Assembly (NCBI GenBank): GCA_963575745.1
Contig: CAUYUJ010000861.1
Span: 1 to 22,500 of the forward strand
DNA from: Prorocentrum cordatum
Lineage: Eukaryota > Sar > Dinophyceae > Prorocentrales > Prorocentraceae
Direction of reading: 5' to 3'
Length of the DNA: 22,500 bases
Position numbers and translations under genes: made by a program. A model generated the notes under the pieces. That model was not told the origin of the DNA and searched no databases. It saw only the letters and a list, made by a program, of their open reading frames with translations. This document shows, piece by piece, positions 6,709 to 14,537 of the stretch; within the stretch, counting starts at the first letter, position 1; the number at the start of each line of letters is the position of its first letter.

Positions 6709-8653
6709 ATGAGCGGGCTTCCTGACATCGGGGCGCGGATTGGGACAGCGCGGCTCTTCTTGCAAACTCTGGTGGGGTCCGAGGCGCGCGAAGCAGCATC
6801 CCGTGCCCAGCGGCTTGCTTTGACGTCAGCGCTTGGCAAGTGCACTCTGACTGCCGAGAAGCAGGGCGCCTTGTCGCAGGTTGCATTGAACGCCCCATGG
6901 CACGGCTCAAATGCACGCCTAGTGGCAGAGGCAATCGTTGCAGAACGCACGCCTGTCACTGAACGGCAGTCTCAGAAAGCCCATATGGAAAATTACACTG
7001 CGGTGCTGGAGTACTTCACAGAAAGCGAATGGGATATCCGTGGGAACGCTGCCATTGGAGAGTCTGCTAAACTGAATGTTGTGATCCAGCGGGCATTGGC
7101 GCTCGGGTGTCGGCGCCCCTCGGAACGAACAAAGGTCCCCTTGACATGCGCGATGCTTGCGCGCTCCAATCCCTGCGAGCACTTGATGGCAATGACGAGC
7201 GACGCCAAGGAGAGGGCGAAGGAAAATATGAAGCAGGAGTTCATGAGGCAGGCTAAACTGGCAAAGGTTTCTGCAGCAATGGGAGGATGTCTTGAATTGC
7301 CACCGCGTCCAGATGTCTTTCTGCAACAACACCCTGAAGCTTGCCCCGAGGGCGCGGCCCCAGCCAGATGCCGATTGGACACGTCAGTCCTCGACGCCTT
7401 GGCGCTATCAATGAAGTGCCGCGGCGGGTTCAGCGCACAAGGGCGGCTTTCGCTCGCAAGGTCAACGCCGTCTACACCGAGCCTCCTCGTTGGCAACGCG
7501 TTATCTGAATCTGGCCTGAGTGCTTTGGCACACGGGGTGATGGAACAGATGAACAAGCTCGAGGCGTCTCAGGAGATGATGATGCAGTCGTTATTGATGC
7601 GCTCGGGGCAATCGTCAAGCACGCTAGGGTTATTGACGAACCTTGTTTCTTCCAGACCTCAACCTGCTATTGGAGACCAGCGGCTTCCTTCAATGCAGCC
7701 ATTGCGCGACCACCAGCACGGGCAGCGAGAGATACAGCAGCTTCAGTTGCAGGTGGTTTCGCCAGAACAGCAGCAGCAGCAACACCAGCAGCAGCAGCAG
7801 CAGCACCACCAGCAGCAGCCGCGCAGTGGCATGCCGCAGTTGCAAGATCAGCAGTCGCAGCAGTCGCACGAGTCGCAGCAGAAGGTCGGCGCGGCGGAGG
7901 ACGGCGCCCCAGGCGCATCGCACGGCGGCGCGCTGCAGCTTTTGACGATGATGGAGGAGCGGGGGGCTGAGAAGAAAAAGAGAAAGAAGGAGCCATCAGA
8001 AGAAGTAAATGCTGGCCTGGATTCGTCTGCGAAAGAATGCATCGCTCCCGCGAGATGTCCCGGCGAAGAACAGAGCGAGACACCCCCCCAAAGTTAGCGA
8101 GAAGGGCAAAGGCAAGAAGGGCAAGGGCACGAAGGGCAAAGGCAAGAGTGCGACACCTCCCAAAGTGAGCACGTCCGAGGCCGAGAGCAGCAAGATTAAG
8201 GGCACGGGGGACCACGCACGTAAAGATCCGACGTGCTCTGTCGAGCGGTCGCGGTCTCAGGCGATGCGCAGGTCTGGCCTCGGTGGCGTCGGCTCGGCCA
8301 AAGCGGTCAAATACGGAAAGGGGCAGGCGACCAAGACGGAGAAAGCAGCAATCGCGGCTGCTGAAGCATGGGTGGATCGGGCGACGAAGAAACCAGGGAA
8401 GAGCCCTCGAGCGCCTGCAGATGTCAGATGTGGGAGCCCGCTGATTGCAGCGCGTGGCGAAAATGAGACTCTTCGCCCTCCTCCTCCCCATCCTCCTCCT
8501 CAAGACGCAGGGGATAGTGCTCGCTGGTTGCCCCCCTCCTCTCCTCTTTTGTCAAAGCATGTTTGGATGCGTTTCAGACGCAGGGAATACTTTTGCATTA
8601 CCTATAATGTATCGTGCTGCTCTTTTAGCCTTGAGTTCGCGTTTGTTGCCTGA
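6709..8653 (+). CDS. PolyQ/Lys-rich nuclear-type protein with a conserved helical N-domain; one frameshift
   Basis: The ATG at 6709 opens 462 codons; a frame break at the C7 run 8083-8089 moves the gene to the next frame. Reading six C instead of seven gives TPPKVSEKGKGKKG, and the same phrase ATPPKVS returns 22 residues later in that frame, so this is a single-base break inside one gene. Residues 88-150 (SQKAHMENY...FTESEWDI...LGCRRPSERTKV) carry the pattern F-T-x-x-x-W ... L-G-x-R-x-P-S-E-x-T. I recall this pattern from a repeated protein family of unknown function in dinoflagellates (not checked). Then come a Ser-rich linker, polyQ/His (354-370), KKKRKK (422-427) and a KGKGKKGKGTKGKGK tail. 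This suggests a nuclear or nucleic-acid-associated protein. The last ~70 codons before the TAG/TGA at 8653 look non-coding (Pro-rich, then hydrophobic), so the true end or a splice site may lie near 8430. Same strand as its neighbours, between the two dispersed repeats. Confidence 0.6.
7758..7869 (+). repeat. CAG/CAC-rich polyglutamine tract
   Basis: In-frame CAG, CAA and CAC codons encode the Q/H-rich segment of the 6709 gene, followed by further Gln-rich sequence (QDQQSQQSHESQQ). CAG and CAC are mixed, so it is not a pure triplet run. Confidence 0.9.
8083..8089 (+). other. Frame break at a C7 homopolymer
   Basis: Seven C residues at this position end the first frame of the 6709 gene at a TAG nine bases later. 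With six, the reading continues into the Lys/Gly tail whose motif TPPKVS is repeated downstream. Either an inserted base in the genome or a base-calling/assembly error. Confidence 0.7.
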
Positions 8654-8749
8654 GTTCGGTCCGTCCATTCCAGCCATGCGTCCTGGAGAGTGAGCCACGG
8701 GGGATGGCTATTGTTTGACATCGGCGGGGCCACAGTGATCCCCCCCCCT

Positions 8750-9080
8750 GCCCCTCCAAAATCCATCCCAAATCAAACCCCAAATTCCAACCGATTCCAA
8801 CCGATTCCAACCCAAATCCAATTCACGTCCAACCCCAATCCCAACCGATTCCAACCCAAATCCAACCCCAATCCAACCCCAATTACAACCGATTCCAACC
8901 GATTCCAACCCAAATCCAACCCCAATCCAACCCCCCAAGCCGGAAATTCCAACCCGCAGTCCGGAGATTCCAACCGATTCGGGAGATTCCAACCGATTCC
9001 AACCGATTCCGACCAGCTGGAATCTGTGGAATGCGAGTTGGAATTCAGTTGGAATCGGTTGGATTCGGTTGGAATTGGCA
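8750..9080. repeat. Minisatellite of CCAACCGATTCCAACC words, with a strand switch
   Basis: From 8750 to about 9010 the + strand repeats CCAACCGATTCCAACCCAAATCCAACCCC. From about 9020 to 9080 it carries the reverse complement (GTTGGAATCGGTTGGATTCGG), so the array folds back on itself around GACCAGCTGG. Open frames on both strands are artefacts. Confidence 0.9.
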
Positions 9081-9111
9081 AGGCCCAGAAGGGCCTTCAT
9101 CCTCCTCCTCT

Positions 9112-9131
9112 CCCCCCCCCCCCCCCCCCCC
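9112..9131. repeat. Poly(C) run, 20 bases
   Basis: An uninterrupted C run, followed by CTCCCTCCTCC and a T7 run. Confidence 0.95.
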
Positions 9132-9173
9132 TCCCTCCTCCTTTTTTTCTTGGCCCGAAGGAACCCTACGGCC

Positions 9174-9346
9174 ACGATGATGACGATGGTGATGATGATG
9201 GTGAGATGATGCTGATGTTGATGGTCACAAATATGATGGTGTCGATCTTGGGGTGAGCTGCCCTCAGCCGTCGGTGAAAGGACTGGGCTGCTCCGCAATA
9301 TGGTGGTGATGGTGATGATGATGCTCATGGTGGTCACGGCGATGAC

Positions 9347-9377
<31 letters not shown>

Positions 9378-9411
9378 CTGATGCTGATGGTAACAAATGA
9401 TGATGACGATC
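9174..9411. repeat. (GAT/ATG)n microsatellite, interrupted
   Basis: GATGATGACGATGGT triplets occur in two blocks (about 9174-9245 and 9300-9410), separated by a short unique segment (GGGGTGAGCTGCCCTCAGCC). Parts of the flanks are similar on both sides (GTCACAAATATGATG versus GTAACAAATGATGATG, then CTTGG(T/G)GAGCTG), which suggests a duplicated block. Confidence 0.9.
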
Positions 9412-9424
9412 TTGGTGAGCTGTC

Positions 9425-9545
9425 ACACAGCTCTTACAGAAGTTGACGCACAGCTCTTACAGGAGTTCCCACACAGCTTTTACCAAGGAGCTCACGCACA
9501 GCTCTTACAGGAGCTCCCACGCAGCTCCTACCTCGGAGCTTGAGC
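9425..9545. repeat. 23-bp tandem repeat, five units
   Basis: ACAGCTCTTACAGGAG-type units start at 9427, 9450, 9473, 9498 and 9521 (spacings 23, 23, 25 and 23). They lie upstream of the 9656 gene; the open frame through them is not part of the gene I call. Confidence 0.85.
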
Positions 9546-9655
9546 CAAGCAGCTCTTTGCTTGTGCGATCTGTCTTCGAGCTATGCGCGCCCGCAGCTTT
9601 TGGCGGCCGAGCAGGGACATATTTGTACCATGTGTGCATTGAGAAATACAACATC

Positions 9656-10991
9656 ATGTCTGATAACACGTGTGCAATTTGCTCCTTCCCGATGGATGAT
9701 GGCGAACAGTTGATTCCTTTCCCCCACTGCGAGAGACGCACTTTTCACGCTGAGTGTCTGGAAAGGCACGGGCAAGCGACTTCGATGGACATTGGCTCGG
9801 CGAAGTGCCCGACATTCAAGGCTTCGATGGTGGTGGATGTGGAGACTCAGGACACAGCCGCTTCAACGGCCGCTCCGCCGCCTGCAGATGCGGACGCCCA
9901 GCCCGCCGCTTCAACGGCCGCTCCGCCGCCTGCAGCTGACGAGACACTGCCAGATCGGCAACCAGATGGTAAATGTGATGATGGCGAGGCTCCGACTGGG
10001 GTGGCGCTCGAAGGTACCGAGCCGCCCTGCCCCACGATCGCGCGCGTCAATTGCCAGCAGACGTCGCCGTTCGAGAAAGCGAAGTTGGCCTCCAGCACCC
10101 AGCAGACGTTCATTTGCTCACAGTGCAACAGTTTCATTTCGGGCCTCTACACAGCGTTCGGTACCTGGCCGACGCCTGGGTTCAAGAAGCTTTCGGACGA
10201 AGAAAAAATTAAGTTATACGTCGACGCGAAGAACGCTCAAGGCACGCAGGGGAGTACGCCAGGAAGTTCTTCACCGAGTACGAGGCCTGCCAGGTGTGGC
10301 ACGGCGAGCCGGGCGCGCACCTGCCACTCTCGGGTCGGGCAGGCCAGGGTTTCGACGCGGAGTCGCTCGAGAAGAACAGCTTGCCAGAAGATATCATGAC
10401 GCGTCGCGTGCTTGGACTTTGCCACCGGGTACCAATTCTCGCAAAGGGTCATGAAACTTCGGCGGGCTTCGAGTCTGGTGCGAAGAACAAGCGTCATACC
10501 CGTGAACATCGCAAGCGTCCTCTTAGCGATTCGGAATCACAACCAGCTGATGAAGAGGACTGCTGCGAGACGAAGAGGGCGAAGGCCGCCCGTGTGAAGG
10601 AGCAGGCAAAGATGGGCGCGATGCTTGCACGGGAGCAGGAGAAGCAGAAGAAGGAGAAGGACAATGAGGACCAGCGCGTCGCCAATGCGGCGATCAAGGA
10701 CAAAAAGCTACGGTGACTGCTATCTTGAAGGAGACGTTCAACAAGGCTGTGGGGAACCTGAACAAGTCCGCGGTGGCTGCCAAGGTGGCCAAGCTGGACC
10801 AGTCCATGCTGAAGAAGCCTGATGAGTTGATGGCTGAAGCGACGAAGCTGATCTCCCAAGCGAAGGACATCAAGGAAACCGCAGACTACGAGATGCCGCT
10901 CGACGCGAACAAGAAGGACGCGGCGACCCTGCTGGCCCAGCTGAGGCGTTTCGATACTTTCATCAAGCTGGCGATCAAGACCTCGCAGTGA
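9656..10991 (+). CDS. RING-like zinc-finger protein with C2/GTWP domain; two frameshifts
   Basis: The chosen start, ATG 9656 (MSDNTCAIC), excludes the repeat-derived upstream frame. Residues 6-51 look like a RING finger (CAIC, PHC, FHAEC, KCPTF), but the last CPxC pair is CPTF, so one ligand is missing. An Ala/Pro linker holds a perfect duplication. At residues 153-157 CSQC begins a second module: CSQC...GLYTAFGTWPTPGF...LSDEEK. The frame breaks near 10249-10252 (G4). The next frame gives GEYARKFFTEYEACQVWHG, AHLPLSGRAGQGFDAESLE and RVLGLCHRVPI, then a basic, helical KRAKAARVKEQAKMG region. A second break at A5 (10702-10706) leads to a helical tail, AILKETFNKAVGNLNKSAV to the TGA at 10991. 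Adding one base at each run joins everything in one frame. From memory, the CxxC-GTWP-x-F ... FLPLSVW ... LG-x-x-Y-x-V order recurs in dinoflagellate proteins of unknown function. A role as E3 ligase is doubtful given the missing ligand. Confidence 0.6.
9857..9935 (+). repeat. 31-bp perfect direct repeat in the linker
   Basis: The same 31 bases (beginning GCCGCTTCAACGGCC and ending CCTGCAG) occur at 9857-9887 and 9905-9935, 48 bp apart. The offset is 16 codons, so the duplication is in frame and doubles AASTAAPPPA. Confidence 0.9.
10249..10252 (+). other. Frame break in the 9656 gene at a G4 run
   Basis: Upstream frame: YVDAKNAQGTQ. Downstream frame: GEYARKFFTEYEACQVW. One extra G here would join them without a stop. 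The exact base cannot be fixed, but it must lie between about 10232 and 10255. Confidence 0.6.
10702..10706 (+). other. Frame break in the 9656 gene at an A5 run
   Basis: The first frame ends DKKLR-TGA at 10714. One more A gives DKKATVTAILKE and the helical tail that ends at 10991. Confidence 0.6.
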
Positions 10992-11031
10992 GGATTCCTG
11001 TCGGATCAAGCTGGCGATCAAGAGTTCGCTG
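10964..11031. repeat. 25-bp duplication across the gene end
   Basis: ATCAAGCTGGCGATCAAGA(CC/GT)TCGC occurs at 10964-10988 and again at 11007-11031. The first copy encodes the C-terminus IKLAIKTSQ of the 9656 gene; the second lies just beyond its stop. Confidence 0.85.
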
Positions 11032-11161
11032 GGGATTTCTTTTCAAAGCGGATTGCAATATGGGGTCTGCCGCCAGCGCCAGCAGGCGGCATGGTGAATC
11101 CGCGCGTCGAAGCTGGAGCACCAGCTTGCGAGCGCGCCGTGTCACGCGCTTGGGGTTCGAG

Positions 11162-11469
11162 GCAAAAAAATCACACACCTCCGATCCTCCCTCCTCCTTG
11201 TTATACATGCAGCGATTATTCGCTCAGGCGGCGTATGTATACATGTGCTCATGACACATGCAGCCCCACACGGCTATGGCACCAGTCCACACGCCCAGGG
11301 TCGCGTAGTACAGCATAGCATAACATCGGCAGGACGCAACACGGCACGGCATCGCACGGCATTGCATAGCATAGCATGGCATTGCAAAGCATTGCACAAC
11401 ACGTGGGCACACGCGCGCAGTCACATGAAGAGCGTTAGCGCACATTGCGCGCCGATGTTAGGCCTTGCA
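11162..11469. repeat. Dispersed ~310-bp repeat, copy B
   Basis: Direct-orientation partner of copy A (6231-6545). It lacks about 11 bases of the second CAGCGATT duplicate and about 5 bases in the GCAT-rich half. It begins after GGTTCGAG| and ends GTTAG|GCCTTGCA, so like copy A it has AG|GC at both ends. Confidence 0.9.
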
Positions 11470-11489
11470 GCGCGCCACGCTTCCACCAC

Positions 11490-11660
11490 GAGGAGGAGGA
11501 GGAGGGGGGGGGGAGGAGGAGGGGGAACGGGCAGAAACCTACCATTTTGGAATGCACACGGTCGGTTTTGCGGCGGCCGAAGGAGGGGGGGGAGGAGGAG
11601 GAGGGGGGGGGGGAGGGGGAGGGGGAGGACGACGAGGAGGAGGAGCTCGAGCTCTGCGCG
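11490..11660. repeat. (GGA)n/G-rich purine tract
   Basis: Two GAGGAGG/GGGGGGG blocks (about 11490-11530 and 11580-11645) around a short unique segment (AACGGGCAGAAACCTACC). Open frames in it (Gly, Arg, Pro) are artefacts. Confidence 0.9.
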
Positions 11661-11795
11661 CCAGGGAGGGGGAGCTCTGCGCGTCGACCCAAGAGGAGGG
11701 AGGCAAGGCGGGATGCAAGGAAATAGGGCGTCTCGTTCTAGCCGCGCTGGCTGAAGGGGGAAACGGGGGGCGCCCAGAATCGGGCAGAGAAACGC

Positions 11796-13844
11796 TTGGG
11801 GAGGCATGGCAATAGTGGCGAGAGCAAGGTCACTGGACTTCTTGGGCTTGCGCGGTCTTGTAATGTCACGAATAGAGCGCGTTCAAGCATATTGGCAAAA
11901 TTGAAAAGGAACCCATCCGTCCTTGATGAAGCAACGCCACACTGGGCGCGAGAAGCGAACTTGGTGCATTTTTACGCTGTCAGACATGTTCACAGTCTTG
12001 GCATGGTCAGCGGGGGCACGTGGGACTGGGAATTCGCTTGCACGACGCGTTTGCCAAGGCAGCCTGTGCCCATCCATGTTCGCCGTCGGCCCCGTGGAAC
12101 CTCATCGCGGGTTTCGACGAGTCTTCCCCTGGTGACCCGAGGTCCCCAGACCAGACGAAGAAAGCAATGCAATTAAGTGTTTCGTTCGTTGAGCTCGGCC
12201 AAGAAGCGCTATGGCACGAGACGTCATGGATCACGCCCGTGGTTGTGCGATCTACAAAGATTCACGAAACGATGGGCGGCTGGTCAGCCATGCTACGCGT
12301 GTATTTGGACCTTCAGTTGTTTGCTGTAGATGGACTTGCAAGTTCTTGTTTACCATTGGTCTTGAATGGTCAACCGTTTCTGCTGTGGGCTCGTTTACGC
12401 CACATGCTGGCCGATGGTGATGGACGCAGAAACGCTTGGGAATGGAACGGCGCGTCTTCGATGAGACCGCGTCTTCGGCATTGCAACGCGCTCAAGCTAA
12501 GCTGCACAGTGGCATCGCGCATCGGCGCGACGGCTGGGTAGAGCTTGATTGCGAAGATCATACGTGTTTCCGTCGTTGGCAGACACGACGTTTTGCCACA
12601 GTTGACGCTATCATTGCGGTGCGAGAGAAAGTTGATGCGGGGGAGATGGTTGGAGCTAGGTTGAAAGAGCTGGTGACGGCGTCAGGGTTCTGTTGCACGC
12701 GCGCGGGGCTATTGACAGACCCCGCGTGGAGGGTGCACGGCCGTGACCTATTTCAGTCGTTGGCCTTTGATTGGATGCACTGCATGTTGCAAGATGGCGC
12801 GCTTTTGCGCGAGGCGAACCTTCTTCTGCACGCTTGCAGTGACCACGTGGCTTCTGGTGAAGTGCCAGAATATTTGCAGCGCGGCTGGTGCTTCCCCAGC
12901 CACAGCCGATCGTGTTATGCTAACCTTTGGCGAATATTCAGTAAACAACGAATGGCAAATACAAAGGCAATCTCAAAGCTACCTGCCCACAGTTGTATGC
13001 TGTTTACGACTTGCTTCGAAGCTTCTTCGAGGTTCGACTTCATGGCATAGATAGCGTGCAAACGTACATAGAATCGTTTACGGCGCGTTGCTATTGTGTA
13101 GATATCATATTGTCTGCCAACAAAAACAATCGTTCCAATGCGCCAGGTTGCCCACGATCTGCGGAGTGGTTGGAGGAGGTTCATGTTGCTTCACAAACGT
13201 GCCCACGGCTGCTCGGAAAACATGGCGGTCAAAACCCACTGGATGTGGGACGTCTGCGGTCAGTTCGAGGACCTACCTCTCTCACCCCCTTCACCCCCTT
13301 TTACGTTCCATCCCCATTCTCCTTCTTGCCCTTCTTACGTTCCACCCCCATTCCTCTTTGTAAGGAGTCTGATATGGTCCTGGACGCATTCGCGATCGAG
13401 CGCTTGCACAGGCGCTGCAAACGAGTTGCCGCACCAGCCCCGACGCAGACGTATGAACGGACAGTGCTAGCAGGCGGAATCAACCAACATGCAGACCACC
13501 TCGTGTCCGAATCCCCTGTCCAGCGAGGCCTCGTTAGCCCGACCGACGTTGTGCCTGGAACGTTTGGGGCGTTCGTCGGCGACCGCCTGGCTTCCGAAGG
13601 TCTGCGCATTTCTGTCGGCGATTTCGTGTTTCGGGATGAAGAGTTGGGAATGGTCCAAGCCTGCTGCGCGGAGGGTGCGTCGACCTACGTGATTGTGGAA
13701 CCAATGCAATTATCCCGTCGGTTGGGCCACCACAGAGGAATCTGGGACAGGATCGGTGGCGCTTCCCTTTGGCATTCTGGTGGCGTGAGGTTGGCGCGTG
13801 CGTGGATGGCAATTGGCGCGTCGGTGGAAGTTGCGAAGCCGTGA
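11796..13844 (+). pseudogene. DDE transposase-like gene, near full length (copy 2), four frame breaks and one intron
   Basis: One protein can be followed through successive frames. Segment A (about 11800-12040): LDEATPHWAREANLVHFYAV. Segment B (to about 12505): GFDESSPGD, TSWITPVVVR, GGWSAMLRVYL, RLRHMLADGDG. Segment C (to about 12987): WVELDCEDHTCFRRW, then LAFDWMHCMLQDG. Segment D (to about 13140): LYAVYDLLRSFFEVRLHG. Segment E (to 13269): GWRRFMLLHKRAHG and KTHWMWDVCGQFE. After an intron, segment F: DMVLDAFAIERLH, TYERTVLAG and a C-terminal domain ending at TGA 13842-13844. Candidate catalytic residues (inference) are the D of GFDE, a D of ADGDG and the E of AIERLH; FDWMH fits the DxxH motif of CACTA/EnSpm-like transposases. 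Segments E-F align with copy 1. From memory this is an abundant dinoflagellate protein type. Both copies have the stop followed by AAAAAG (TGAAAAAG). It could be a pseudogene or an intact gene with sequence errors. Confidence 0.7.
13270..13364 (+). other. Intron, 95 bp, non-canonical GA donor
   Basis: The exon ends TTCGAG|GACCTACC and the next begins TGTAAG|GAGTCTGATATG. Removing 95 bases joins QFE to ESDMVLDAFAIERLH in frame. The interior is strongly pyrimidine-rich. AGG occurs at both ends, so the cut could slide by up to three bases. Known: dinoflagellate introns tolerate GC and GA donors and often have AG|G at both boundaries. Copy 1 has no intron at the matching point. Confidence 0.65.
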
Positions 13845-13979
13845 AAAAGCGCTAGGCGCTGCAGAATCACGACGTGCGCGTGCAGACACAATGGGAAGGA
13901 GGAGACGTACGATGAGGAGGGGGAAGGGGAAGAAGGAGGAGGGCGGAGAGGAAAGAAGAGGCGGAACACGAAAAACGCT
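13845..13979. other. Short purine-rich spacer
   Basis: Follows the transposase stop. GGAGGAGACG, GAGGAGGGGGAAGGGG and GGAGGAGGGCGG tracts lead into the AT-rich island. No gene seen. Confidence 0.5.
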
Positions 13980-14537
13980 ACATATCACAACTATAAAATA
14001 ACTAGAATAACTGAACAACCTAACTTCGATAACTTCAACATCTTGAATCGCTTGCCCGCGCCCGAAGCCGAACATACATCAAACATAGGCAACTTGCTCC
14101 CAATTTCTGACGGGTTCACATAACTTACGTATACATGCATCTCACACTACATAAGACCAACAACTCTGCGTCGATCGCAAAGTTGTCCTGAAAAAACTGC
14201 CGTGTTGTAGTTGTTAAAACGTTGTTTTTGTTTTTCCCCGAAACATAGCAACATCAAGAGAAAACATGAAACACACATAGTAGCTTATGCAAATTTCAGG
14301 TTAACCGAATCGGACAGCCCACATCGACTTAGCTGACTTAGCTACTAAGTTGGATATGTTGAGGTGTATGTATCGTTATATCTTGGCAGTGGTACCCGAT
14401 AGCTCAGCTAATAAGATGGATGGTTCTGTGAGTAGTATGTATGGTATGTTGTTGAAGATAACAAAACGTTCAGTAGATGAATGCTAAGTTCGATTTTTTA
14501 TGTATGTTGAATATGTGAGATCAACTAACATGAACCT
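13980..14537. other. AT-rich island, no gene recognised
   Basis: About 560 bp with clearly higher AT than anything around it. It contains ATAACT words (13998-14032, 14120), (GACTTAGCT)2 near 14325 and T-rich GTTGTTTTTGTTTTT near 14223, and ends sharply at the first CACCCCGCCGGGTCACC unit. There is no ORF of note on either strand. It could be the non-coding end of a mobile element; the sequence does not show this directly. Confidence 0.6.

Noticed and set aside
9540-9610. Further leader-like matches: CTTGAGCCAA on the minus sense at about 9540 and CCGCAGCTTTTGGC at 9591-9604
   Set aside because: Only 10-14 bases agree and gaps are needed. Expected by chance or from the neighbouring AGCTC repeat.
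9443-9655. N-terminal extension of the RING-like ORF
   Set aside because: It translates a 23-bp tandem repeat (HSSYRSSH). The ATG at 9656 gives MSDNTCAIC directly before the zinc-binding region and is the better start.
6231-11469. LTR retrotransposon bounded by the two ~310-bp repeats
   Set aside because: No TG...CA ends, no primer-binding site or polypurine tract at the right places, and no gag, protease, reverse transcriptase or integrase between them.
3697-14181. 15-bp inverted match CTTTGCGATCGACGC (3697) with its complement at 14167
   Set aside because: A match of this length is expected about once by chance in a window of this size, and flanks do not align.
14391-14440. tRNA-like ATAGCTCAGCTAA (A-box-like)
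   Set aside because: No B box GGTTCRANNCC at the right distance and no acceptor stem or anticodon arm can be folded.
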